Source: Labrys sp. WJW
GTDB lineage: Bacteria > Pseudomonadota > Alphaproteobacteria > Rhizobiales > Labraceae
Length of the DNA: 64,000 nt
Direction: 5' to 3'
Assembly (NCBI RefSeq): GCF_001676615.1
Contig: NZ_LYXZ01000033.1
Location: 86,400 to 150,399 of the forward strand
Below, in pieces: positions 16,902 to 24,494 of the stretch. Below the pieces are notes generated by a model. That model made no database searches. It was not told the origin of the DNA and worked only from the letters and a program-made list of their open reading frames with translations. Position numbers and translations under genes: made by a program. The number at the start of each line of letters is the position of its first letter. The stretch's first letter is position 1.

Positions 16902-17717
16902 ATGGCACTTGCCTCGCAAGAGCCTGTATCGGCACCGATGCGCCGGGCTATCCAGCAAAGGCTCGAGCAGATTCGGGCCGAAGAGAATGCCCGAATTTTG
17001 CTGGCAGTCGAGTCGGGCAGCCGTGCTTGGGGGTTCTGGTCTCCCGACAGCGATTACGATGTCCGCTTTGTCTATGTCAGAGACGCCCAGGACTATCTGT
17101 CCATCGAGCCACCTCGTGATGTGATTGAACGACCCATTTCCGATGAGCTCGATTTCGCCGGGTGGGATCTCGCCAAGACGCTGAAGCTTATCTTCAAGTC
17201 GAATGCAGTGATTCTTGAATGGCTGCAATCGCCCATTCACTATGGGGGCGATGACGCTTTCGCTTCTGCCATCCTCGACTTTGCCAGGCCCCGGCTCGAC
17301 GAGAAGGCTCTCGCCTATCACTATCTCAATCTGGCACGCAGCCAGATCAATCGGTTCCTGGATGATCCGGCCCTGGTCCGCGGCAAGAAGTATTTCTACG
17401 TCATTCGGCCTGCACTGACATTGCGCTGGCTCCGTTTGCACGGTGCGACTGCCGTCCCACCGATGGACTTCGGGAGGCTCACCCGGGAGACGTGCCTGCC
17501 GGACGCCATTCTCGAAACCCTGGCAGGACTGCTCGAACAGAAGAAGAAGGAGAGGGAGTTCGGCTTGATCCCCCGGAATCCCGCGTTGGACGCCTTGATC
17601 CATGCCGAAGTGCAGGACGGAGAACAACGCGCCCGGCGCCCTGCCCAGCGCAAATCAGCGAACGACATAGAAGCCGCAGACGCCTTTCTTCGCACATGGA
17701 TTCACAACGCCGCGTAG
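16902..17717 (+). CDS. Nucleotidyltransferase-fold protein (RlaP/YcgL type)
   Basis: A 271-residue protein. The nucleotidyltransferase motif is GSRAWGFWSPDSDYDVRFVY at about residues 44-63, with the GS and DxD pair that bind nucleotide and metal. The later helical region has RGKKYFYVIRPALTLRW. This pattern matches the predicted nucleotidyltransferases of PF10127 (RNA-ligase-associated polymerase, also called YcgL). The substrate is unknown. The ATG at 16902 lies 2 bp after the sdhB stop, and an extended upstream frame would overlap sdhB. It is convergent with the next small gene. Confidence 0.82.
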   Translation: MALASQEPVSAPMRRAIQQRLEQIRAEENARILLAVESGSRAWGFWSPDSDYDVRFVYVRDAQDYLSIEPPRDVIERPISDELDFAGWDLAKTLKLIFKSNAVILEWLQSPIHYGGDDAFASAILDFARPRLDEKALAYHYLNLARSQINRFLDDPALVRGKKYFYVIRPALTLRWLRLHGATAVPPMDFGRLTRETCLPDAILETLAGLLEQKKKEREFGLIPRNPALDALIHAEVQDGEQRARRPAQRKSANDIEAADAFLRTWIHNAA

Positions 17718-17760
17718 GTATCACGGCCGAATGCAGGCCGGGGCTCGCGGATGGTTCTCC

Positions 17761-17979
17761 TTACCGCACCGGGCCGGTGACGTCGACGTCTTCCACCGGC
17801 GGCTGCTTGTCGAGTTCGTTGCGGTCGAGCCGCGGCGAGGCAGCGGCCGGCACCGTGGCGGGCGCGTGGAGCGTGAGCTTGGGCAGTTCGAGATTGCTGT
17901 CGACGCGGCCGATCGGAGCGGCTGCAGACGTCATCGTCGACAGGGCAACCAGCACTGCAACGGCGCTTGGGGCAGCCAT
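17761..17979 (-). CDS. Small secreted hypothetical protein
   Basis: A 72-residue protein. A short hydrophobic N-terminus (MAAPSAVAVLVALSTMTSAAA) acts as a signal peptide; the mature part is about 50 residues and Pro/Asp-rich. The ATG at 17979 is chosen because GGAGAG lies 5 nt upstream. An extra 12 residues upstream have no ribosome site. No family is recognised. It is convergent with the nucleotidyltransferase gene. Confidence 0.55.
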   Translation of the reverse strand: MAAPSAVAVLVALSTMTSAAAPIGRVDSNLELPKLTLHAPATVPAAASPRLDRNELDKQPPVEDVDVTGPVR

Positions 17980-18240
17980 GGGGTCTCTCCGGGACGTGTG
18001 ACGTTCAGGCCACACCTTGGCGGAATTGATTTAAGCAAGCCTTAAGATCATCCGGCCTATCAAAGAATCGACACAGAACCAGCTCAACAGGGTCGTGCAT
18101 TCTCGCTATCCGACTTCCCCTACGGTATGCGGGATTGTCCGGCCGATTATCGCATGCGGCATTACGCTTCTTGCTGTCGCCACCTGCCTCGATCTGATAT
18201 TGGCAGTACCTGTTAACTCTGACTGGGACCGGATGGACCG

Positions 18241-18822
18241 ATGAGATTTTCCGCGCTGGCAATTCTACCCTGTGCCCTGCTGCTGGCGTCGTGTGCGTCA
18301 TCGACTCGTCTTGGCGACGCCTTCGATTTCGGCAGCTCCCAACGTCCCCCGCCGGATGCCGGCCGGCCTGTACCGGCGCCGGAGCCGCTGATGGCGGCAC
18401 CGACGGAGGACGTGACCTCCCAGCCCCTGCCGCCCGCCGGCGGGGAGGCGACGCCAGGCGGCACCGCTGCTGCGCCTTCCACTTCGCTTGCCCCGCCGAG
18501 CAATCAGGTCGCCGCCCTGCCGACGGCACCGCGCCCGTCCTCTACCAGCAGCATCTCCGGCAGCTGGAAGATCTCCGATGCCGCGCGCGGCAGCTGCAAC
18601 ATCTCGCTGACGCGCCAGGCCCTGCTCGACGTCTACCGCGCCTCCCCCTCGGGCTGCCAGGCCGGTTCGCTCGCCAAGGTCAATGCCTGGCAGCAGCGCG
18701 GCCAGGAGATCGACCTGCTCGAGCCGGGTGGCCGCACGGCGGTGCGCCTGTTCCCGACGGGCGACGGCGCCTATGAAGGCGCGGCCACGCTGTCGGGCGC
18801 CAAGATCCGGATGACCCGCTAA
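18241..18822 (+). CDS. omp19: Outer-membrane lipoprotein, Omp19/AprI-Inh protease-inhibitor family
   Basis: A 193-residue lipoprotein. The signal ends at the lipobox LLASC near residue 18. A Pro/Ala/Ser-rich linker of about 80 residues follows, then a compact C-terminal domain (SGSWKISDAARGSCNISLT to ...AKIRMTR) with a cysteine pair. This is the layout of Brucella Omp19 and of the AprI/Inh metalloprotease inhibitors, which protect secreted or surface proteins from proteases. The linker is long and low in complexity, as in its relatives. A strong terminator follows the stop. Confidence 0.85.
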   Translation: MRFSALAILPCALLLASCASSTRLGDAFDFGSSQRPPPDAGRPVPAPEPLMAAPTEDVTSQPLPPAGGEATPGGTAAAPSTSLAPPSNQVAALPTAPRPSSTSSISGSWKISDAARGSCNISLTRQALLDVYRASPSGCQAGSLAKVNAWQQRGQEIDLLEPGGRTAVRLFPTGDGAYEGAATLSGAKIRMTR

Positions 18823-18848
18823 AGGGCTCTTTTAGCAAGCACATGCCG

Positions 18849-18880
18849 AAGGGCAGGCCCGAGGCCTGCCCTTTGTCTTT
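18849..18880 (+). terminator. Intrinsic terminator after omp19-like gene
   Basis: GGGCAGGCC at 18851-18859 pairs with 18863-18871 around a 3-nt loop, followed by TTTGTCTTT. Confidence 0.9.
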
Positions 18881-18934
18881 ATATCCCGGCGAACAAGGAA
18901 CGGCAGGCCGGCGGACGAGCCGGCCCTGTCCAAC

Positions 18935-19867
18935 TCATCCCTGCACGGGCGCCCGCCCATAGGGATGGATCAGCGTGTCGTGTTCGGTGATGAAATAGCG
19001 CCGGGCTACATCCCAATAGCCGTTATAGACCAGGCCGCCATTCTCGCGAATCACCCGCTCGCGATTGGCGCGGTACCAGGCCGGGATCTCGTACCAGGGC
19101 ATCATCGGATTGTCGTGATGCACGACATGCAGATTGTTGTAGAGGAAGAGCAGTCCGAAGACCGGCGCGTTCTCGACGATGGCCGTACGCTCTTCCACCT
19201 CGTTCTCGGCACGGTGCTCGGCGAAGGAACGCACCAGCATCAGCGCCGTAGCCGGATAGACGATCGCTGCAAAATAGATCAGCGGATTGAGATCGCATAT
19301 CAGCACCAGCCAGGCCAGCACGACCAAGAGTTGCAGGGCATGGCTGGTCCAGATTCGGCGATGCATCGGCTCGCCATTCCACACGGCGCGGGCTTCGCGC
19401 ATGAGGAAGGTCGACATCGCCCGCGCCGGACCGATGGTCATCCGGCCGAGGAAGGTGGAATTGGCGCGGATCGCCCAGGCATGGAAGCGGCCGAGCCGGT
19501 CCCACTGCTCCTGCGTCCAGTAATGTGATTCGGGATCGTCGAGCGGGTCGGTCAGCCGCTCGTCCCGGTGATGCAGCAGATGGCTGATGCGATAGGATTC
19601 ATAGGGCAGCCACAAAAGCAGTGGCCAGCAGCCGATCCAGCGGTTGAGGGTGCGGTTCGTGGTCGGATGGCCGTGAATGATCTCATGCTGGAGGGAGGCG
19701 TGCCAGGCGACCGTCCAGGCCCCGAGCGGCATCCAGATCCAGAGCGGAATTGCCGCATGGAAATAGGTTAATACCCCCCAAAGACTATAGATTATAGACG
19801 CAAGAACGATGGTCGGCCACTCGACCGCCTTCCGTCTCCGCCGCGCCTCAATCTCAGCCTTACGCAT
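18935..19867 (-). CDS. Membrane fatty-acid desaturase family protein
   Basis: A 310-residue protein with several hydrophobic segments and the three histidine boxes that bind the di-iron centre: HEIIHGH (about residue 61), HLLHH (about residue 95) and HVVHH (about residue 247). This arrangement fits the membrane desaturase/hydroxylase superfamily, which oxidises acyl chains or carotenoids with molecular oxygen. The exact substrate is not evident. It is divergently arranged with an XRE regulator across about 150 bp of AT-rich DNA, so the regulator may control it. Confidence 0.88.
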   Translation of the reverse strand: MRKAEIEARRRRKAVEWPTIVLASIIYSLWGVLTYFHAAIPLWIWMPLGAWTVAWHASLQHEIIHGHPTTNRTLNRWIGCWPLLLWLPYESYRISHLLHHRDERLTDPLDDPESHYWTQEQWDRLGRFHAWAIRANSTFLGRMTIGPARAMSTFLMREARAVWNGEPMHRRIWTSHALQLLVVLAWLVLICDLNPLIYFAAIVYPATALMLVRSFAEHRAENEVEERTAIVENAPVFGLLFLYNNLHVVHHDNPMMPWYEIPAWYRANRERVIRENGGLVYNGYWDVARRYFITEHDTLIHPYGRAPVQG

Positions 19868-20019
19868 TCAAATCACTCCATAATTACAGTGATGATGCGG
19901 CGAAAGCCTAAATCACACAAGGATTGTGTTGTCGCATAACATTGACATTTGTCGTCCAATAATCTCTCTTGTAGATAATTTCATTGTTTGTTGACTATTA
20001 TAAACATCCAGGGCAGAAA
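19868..20019. promoter_or_regulatory. Divergent promoter region with a dyad (ACACAAGGATTGTGT)
   Basis: AT-rich gap between the desaturase and the XRE gene. A perfect dyad at 19915-19929 has ACACAA and TTGTGT arms around 3 nt. TTGACA at 19943-19948 could be a -35 box for the regulator. The dyad is a candidate operator, by inference from its position. Confidence 0.55.
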
Positions 20020-20868
20020 ATGGCACATCCTACCGCGGCACAGAGCTTTCGCGACCGGCTCGAGCGGGTCATCGCCCAGACGGGCCTCAACCAGGCGGGC
20101 TTTGCCCGCCATGTCGGCATCGACCGTTCCACCCTGTCGCAATTGCTGTCGGCGGATAACGACCGCCTGCCCAGGGCCGAGACCCTGGCCGCCATCGCCA
20201 AGGGGTGCCGCATCTCGATCGACTGGCTGCTCGGCCTCAGCCAGCGCGAGCAGATCGGCGCCGAACTGGTGGAAGCCGTGCTGACCATCGAGACGCAGGC
20301 CCATGCCCCCTTCAACGAGCGCTTCCTGCGCTGGCACGCCGAGGCAGCCGGACGCAAGCTGCGCACCGTGCCGATGAGCTTTCCCGACTTCCTGAAGACG
20401 GACGAGGTCATGCAATTCGAATATGCGGCAGCGCTCGGCCTCGATTCCAACCCGGCCCTGGCCGAACGCAGACGGCTGATCATCGCGTCGATCCGCGATG
20501 GCGGCGAGATGGAAGCCTGTGTCTCCGTTCAGGCACTGGAACTCTTCGCGCGGGGCCAGGCCCAATGGGAAGGCTTCGACATCGCCGGCCGCCGGGCCCA
20601 GTTCAACACCATGGCCGCCTTGGTGGAGGAGCTCTATCCGACACTTCGGCTCAACTTATACGATCTCAGGCAGACCTATTCGGCGCCCTTCACCATCTAT
20701 GGCAATTCGCGTGCCGCCGTTTATCTCGGGCCGACCTATCTGGTCCTCAATGCCAGCGAGCATATCCGCATGCTGACGCGCCGTTTCGAGGACATCGTGC
20801 GTACCGCCACGGTGCAGCCCCATGTCGCGGCCACCTATCTGCGCGACCTCGGCGCCTCTCTCGACTGA
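20020..20868 (+). CDS. XRE-family transcriptional regulator
   Basis: A 282-residue cytoplasmic regulator. The helix-turn-helix is at about residues 14-65 (GLNQAGFARHVGIDRSTLSQLLS). A C-terminal region of about 200 residues of unrecognised fold may bind a small ligand. The ATG at 20020 is preferred to a TTG 12 codons earlier. The gene is divergent from a desaturase, which makes lipid-related control plausible but unproven. Confidence 0.83.
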   Translation: MAHPTAAQSFRDRLERVIAQTGLNQAGFARHVGIDRSTLSQLLSADNDRLPRAETLAAIAKGCRISIDWLLGLSQREQIGAELVEAVLTIETQAHAPFNERFLRWHAEAAGRKLRTVPMSFPDFLKTDEVMQFEYAAALGLDSNPALAERRRLIIASIRDGGEMEACVSVQALELFARGQAQWEGFDIAGRRAQFNTMAALVEELYPTLRLNLYDLRQTYSAPFTIYGNSRAAVYLGPTYLVLNASEHIRMLTRRFEDIVRTATVQPHVAATYLRDLGASLD

Positions 20869-21134
20869 GCGGAATTGGCTGGAACGGCAACCGGAGCGAG
20901 GGCAGGCCAGGGGGCCAGCGGGGACGAGAGCCGCATGTTTCACGCAAGATGAACGCCACGTGAACGAGGGCTTGCACGATTGTTCACACAAACCCGGTTA
21001 TGGTCCGCCTCAAGTAAAGGGCATTCGCGACTGAATGCTCGATTGTCCCAACTCTTTGTTTCAAAGCCTCTTTGCGGTTGCTGGTGTTTCCGGCCAGTCA
21101 TACACCGCTCTAGGATCCGGTCTGGAGAAGCTTC

Positions 21135-21620
21135 ATGCCCTGCCGAGCCCTTTTGGGGGTGATTGCCGGTCTGGCCCTCCTGACTCTGGGCCTTCAGACC
21201 GATGTGAATGCCGCCTTCGCGCAAAATTCGCTGAACAATTACGCCCAGACGCCGCAGCAGGTGCCGGCCTTGGGGCGCAATCGAGGCCTTCCCCAGGCTC
21301 CCGACGAGGTCGGCCAGGGACCGGACCAAGGACAGAGCCAAGAACCGGACATGGCAGGCAACCCGCGCCTGCTGCCGCCGCGCGCCATCATCTCCAGCCT
21401 GGCCGGGCGCGGATACCGCAATGTCGTCATCAAGCGGGTACGCGGCGACAGCTATATCGCGGAGGCGGAGGGTTCGGAAGGCGGGCGCGTGCTCATCGTC
21501 ATCGACGGCCATACCACCGAAATTACGGGATTGCGGCAATTGGGCTGGGCTCGCCCTCCCCGGCAGTGGGACAATGACAGCTGGGTCCCGCCGCGTCCCT
21601 GGAGTGGTCCACGCTGGTAG
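21135..21620 (+). CDS. Secreted hypothetical protein, PepSY-like
   Basis: A 161-residue protein with an N-terminal signal peptide (hydrophobic core about residues 5-20). A Gln/Pro-rich linker follows, then a C-terminal domain with RAIISSLAGRGYRNVVIKR and GRVLIVIDGHTTEI. The pattern (helix, then two strands, ending in an acidic loop) resembles PepSY domains, which often occur in periplasmic proteins. The C-terminus is Trp/Pro-rich. No enzymatic function is suggested. The 266-bp gap upstream has no recognised element. Confidence 0.72.
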   Translation: MPCRALLGVIAGLALLTLGLQTDVNAAFAQNSLNNYAQTPQQVPALGRNRGLPQAPDEVGQGPDQGQSQEPDMAGNPRLLPPRAIISSLAGRGYRNVVIKRVRGDSYIAEAEGSEGGRVLIVIDGHTTEITGLRQLGWARPPRQWDNDSWVPPRPWSGPRW

Positions 21621-21754
21621 GCTCGAGCCACGGTTCAGTTCACGGCTCGATAGCTCGGCGTGCTCCGGAGCGGTCCGGCAGCCCGCCTGCGCCCCCGGCG
21701 CGGGCGGGCTCGTTATTTGACGCTGCCGAAGCAAAAGATGCTAAGGAGCAAGTC

Positions 21755-22711
21755 ATGCTCCAGCCAACAGGCCCCCGCCTCCACGACAGCCCCGACAATC
21801 CTTGCCCGGCCGGCGCCATCGTCGAGGCCCTCACCACCCGGGACGGCATCACGCTGCGTACGGCGCGCTGGCCCTCGCTGTCGCCGCATCCCAGGGGAAC
21901 GGTCTGCCTGTTCCAGGGGCGCTCCGAATTCATCGAGAAATATTTCGAGCTCATCCGCGACTTGCGGGCGCGGGGCTTTGCCGTAGCAACCCTCGACTGG
22001 CGGGGGCAAGGCGGGTCCGACCGCCTGCTGCGCGACGGGCGCCTCGGCCATATCGACGATTTCGGCGATTTCGGGCCGGATCTCGACGCCTTCATGCGCA
22101 AGATCGCCTTGCCCGAATGCCCCAGCCCCTTCTATGCGCTGGCCCATTCGATGGGAGGCGCCATCCTGTTCGCCAATCTGCCGCCCGGCTCGATCTGGTT
22201 CGACCGGCTCGTCGTTACGGCGCCCATGATCGAGATCGACCGCAAACCGCCCGGTGCGCGCTGGCTCGCCCGTGTCCTCGGCGGGCTCGGGCTGGGACGG
22301 CTGATCGTGCCGGGCTGGTCGCCCCGTCCGGTCGGGCTCAAGCCTTTCGACGGCAATCCGGTGACCTCGGACAAGGCCCGCTATGAACGCGCCGCCCGCA
22401 TCGCCCGCGACGCGCCCGAGCTTGCCATCGGGGGGCCGACGATCGGCTGGGTCCGCGCTGCCTTCCGGGTGATGGACCGGCTGGCCGATCCCCGCTTCGG
22501 GGCTGACTGGCGTGTCCCCACCCTGATCCTGCTGGCGGGCGACGATCACGTCGTCTCCTCGCCGGCCGCCCAGCATTTCGCGGCCAAGCTCTATGCCACC
22601 CGGACCCTGACCCTGCCCGGCTCGCGCCACGAGATCACCCAGGAACGCGACGCCATCCGCGAGGCCTTCTGGGCCGCCTTCGACGCCTTCATTCCCGGCA
22701 CGCAGGCGTAA
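21755..22711 (+). CDS. pldB: Alpha/beta hydrolase (lysophospholipase L2-like)
   Basis: A 318-residue serine hydrolase. The strand-turn motif is DWRGQGGSD, the nucleophile elbow is ALAHSMGGAI with the catalytic serine near residue 131, and a late LAGDDHVV holds the acid and GSRHEITQE the histidine. The layout matches the PldB/monoacylglycerol-lipase family, which removes acyl chains from lysophospholipids. No signal peptide is seen, so it is cytoplasmic or membrane-associated. The exact substrate is not proven. Confidence 0.83.
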   Translation: MLQPTGPRLHDSPDNPCPAGAIVEALTTRDGITLRTARWPSLSPHPRGTVCLFQGRSEFIEKYFELIRDLRARGFAVATLDWRGQGGSDRLLRDGRLGHIDDFGDFGPDLDAFMRKIALPECPSPFYALAHSMGGAILFANLPPGSIWFDRLVVTAPMIEIDRKPPGARWLARVLGGLGLGRLIVPGWSPRPVGLKPFDGNPVTSDKARYERAARIARDAPELAIGGPTIGWVRAAFRVMDRLADPRFGADWRVPTLILLAGDDHVVSSPAAQHFAAKLYATRTLTLPGSRHEITQERDAIREAFWAAFDAFIPGTQA

Positions 22712-22735
22712 TACCAACCCACGGAATGCCTGACT

Positions 22736-22771
22736 TGTCATCCCCGGCTGAGCGTAGCGAGGGGAATGACA
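22736..22771. repeat. Short palindrome (TGTCATCCCCGG type)
   Basis: TGTCATCCCC pairs with GGGGAATGACA, with one bulged base, around CGGCTGAGCGTAGCGA. It is a short relative of the elements at 9182 and 57721. It lies 24 bp after the hydrolase stop. Confidence 0.6.
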
Positions 22772-22820
22772 GCGTTCCATCCACACGCAACGGTCAAGAT
22801 ATATGAAGGTTGGTATAAGT

Positions 22821-22898
22821 CTGGGACTGCAGGTGTCTCGCCTGCCCTTGGCAGCGCAAGGCCGGATGGGAAAAGCAGGCGAGACGCCTGCGGCCCAG
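22821..22898. repeat. Intergenic palindromic element, copy 3 of 7
   Basis: Arms 22821-22845 and 22875-22898 are complementary with few mismatches. Each holds a mini-hairpin around GCAGG(C/T)G...CGCCTGC. It lies 7 bp from the hisN stop on the downstream side of that gene. Confidence 0.8.
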
Positions 22899-22905
22899 AA
22901 TATCC

Positions 22906-23694
22906 TCAGCCCTGTGCCTGCAGCAGGGAAAGCGCTGCCGCATGCACGCGCGCATCGCCTGCCGCGACGATGCGGCCGCCGGCCTGGGCGGGACCGCCGT
23001 CCCAGGTGGTGATGACGCCGCCGGCGCCTTCCACGATCGGGATCAGAGCGGTGATGTCGTAGGGCTGGAGATTGGCTTCGATCACCAGATCGACCAGGCC
23101 CATCGCCAGCATGGCATAGGCATAGCAATCGCCGCCATAGCGCGAGAGCTTCACCTTCTCTTCCACGGCAGAGAAGAGTGCCCGGTCGGGCTCGGCCATC
23201 AGGCGGGGGCTGGTGGTGTAGAGCACGGCGTCCGCGAGGCTCGCGCAGGAGCGGGTGCGCATGGCGCGCTCACCGCCGGGGCCGCGATATTTGGCCGAGC
23301 CGCCATCGCCCGAAAAACGTTCGCGCGTGAAGGGCTGATGCATCATGCCATAGCAGGGCTGACCGTTGCGCAGGAGGCCGATCAGCGTGCCCCAGCCGAC
23401 CATGCCGGAGATGAAGGATTTGGTGCCGTCGATCGGATCGAGCACCCAGACGAATTCGGCATCGAGGCGCTCGGAGCCGTATTCCTCGCCCATCACGCCA
23501 TGGCTGGGAAACATCGCCCGGATCTTCTGGCGGATCACCGCCTCGGCGCCGCGGTCGGCCTCGGTGACGGGATCGAAATTGCCGCCGCCGGACTTGTCTT
23601 CCGTGGCCAGGGCCGAACGGAAGAAAGGCAGGATCGTGGTGCCCGAAACATTGGCGAGCTCATCCACGAAGGCTTCGAAATCCACCGGTGCCAT
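22906..23694 (-). CDS. hisN: Histidinol-phosphatase, inositol-monophosphatase family
   Basis: A 262-residue metal-dependent phosphatase. The metal-binding residues are in GEEYGS and in WVLDPIDGTKSFISG, with a later GGDCYAYAMLAMG and DITALIPIVEGAGG. Alphaproteobacterial members of this length, which follow the DPIDGTxxF pattern, usually dephosphorylate histidinol-phosphate, the penultimate step of histidine synthesis. Inositol-1-phosphate is the alternative substrate. It stands alone, with a palindromic element just past its stop. Confidence 0.87.
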   Translation of the reverse strand: MAPVDFEAFVDELANVSGTTILPFFRSALATEDKSGGGNFDPVTEADRGAEAVIRQKIRAMFPSHGVMGEEYGSERLDAEFVWVLDPIDGTKSFISGMVGWGTLIGLLRNGQPCYGMMHQPFTRERFSGDGGSAKYRGPGGERAMRTRSCASLADAVLYTTSPRLMAEPDRALFSAVEEKVKLSRYGGDCYAYAMLAMGLVDLVIEANLQPYDITALIPIVEGAGGVITTWDGGPAQAGGRIVAAGDARVHAAALSLLQAQG

Positions 23695-24064
23695 CTTTTT
23701 CTCCGCGCGGCCAGAGCGCTTCGTCTGCGCCGGTCTCCCCTAGAGCAAAACGCGTTCAGGCGTGAACGCTTTTTCCTCTAGCTCGTTGATCCGACGCGTC
23801 TTTGCGATTCTTGGTGATTCCACCAAATCGCAAGACGCTTTAGAGCCTTTTGCGTTCCGGCGAAATCGCCGGGGCACGCAAAGGCATGTCAACGAGGAGT
23901 TGGAGCAAAGCGCGTCTCGGTCTGAACGGGCTCTGCTCTAGAGCAGATTCCCGCCGGAGCAAACCGGTTTTTGAAAATGAAAACCCCGCCTCGCGGCGGG
24001 GTTCCGGGGCCCGGCTGCCAGCCGCCTGTCGGGGCCGGTGCCGGGACGCTACCGTGAAATTCGA
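23695..24064. repeat. Intergenic region with palindromes and degenerate repeats
   Basis: No gene is supported here. GCGTTCA (23752-23758) and TGAACGC (23763-23769) form a hairpin flanked by AAAA and TTTT, which could act as a terminator on either strand. TAGAGCAAAACGCGTT-like words recur at about 23741, 23840 and 23935 in varied form. This type of intergenic repeat is common in Rhizobiales genomes. Confidence 0.55.
23971..24003 (-). terminator. Intrinsic terminator for the minus-strand gene at 24065-24376
   Basis: The stem is CCCCGCC (23984-23990) with GGCGGGG (23995-24001), loop TCGC. Read on the minus strand it is followed by TTTTCATTTTC. Confidence 0.85.
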
Positions 24065-24376
24065 TTAGCGGCAGACGCGCACGCGCTCGACATGATAGCC
24101 GTAGTCGTACTGGTTCGGCACGCGCTGGCGCTCGAACCAGCAGCGGGGCTGCACATAGACCGGAGCGGGCTCGTAATAGCCGTCATCATAATCATAGCCG
24201 CGATCACGGTTTGACAGCGCGCCGCCCAAGAGCAGGCCGCCGACGAGGCCGGCTGCCGCACCGCCGGCGAAGGCGCCGCCACGGCCATAGCGAGCTTCGG
24301 CGGTGCCGGTGGTCGCCATCGAGGCACCGGCAACAGTGGCAACAACCAGGGCCGATGCGAGAATTTTCTTCAACAT
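24065..24376 (-). CDS. Small secreted glycine-rich hypothetical protein
   Basis: A 103-residue protein with a signal peptide (MLKKILASALVVATVAGASM, cleavage near AEA). A Gly/Ala-rich hydrophobic stretch (GGAFAGGAAAGLVGGLLLGGAL) resembles a glycine-zipper membrane segment. The tail has many tyrosines and two cysteines near its ends (PRCWFERQR, VRVCR). Such proteins are common in Rhizobiales envelopes; the function is unknown. The ATG at 24376 is chosen because GAGGAATTGATC precedes it with normal spacing. Confidence 0.78.
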   Translation of the reverse strand: MLKKILASALVVATVAGASMATTGTAEARYGRGGAFAGGAAAGLVGGLLLGGALSNRDRGYDYDDGYYEPAPVYVQPRCWFERQRVPNQYDYGYHVERVRVCR

Positions 24377-24494
24377 GATCAATTCCTCACGGAGGGGCGC
24401 TCCAGAAGCGCCACCATCGGTAGCTGCTTTGTGCCCTTGAACTCATGGGATGCACTTTAGGGGGTACAAGCTGAATGGACTATGAACGCTTCCG

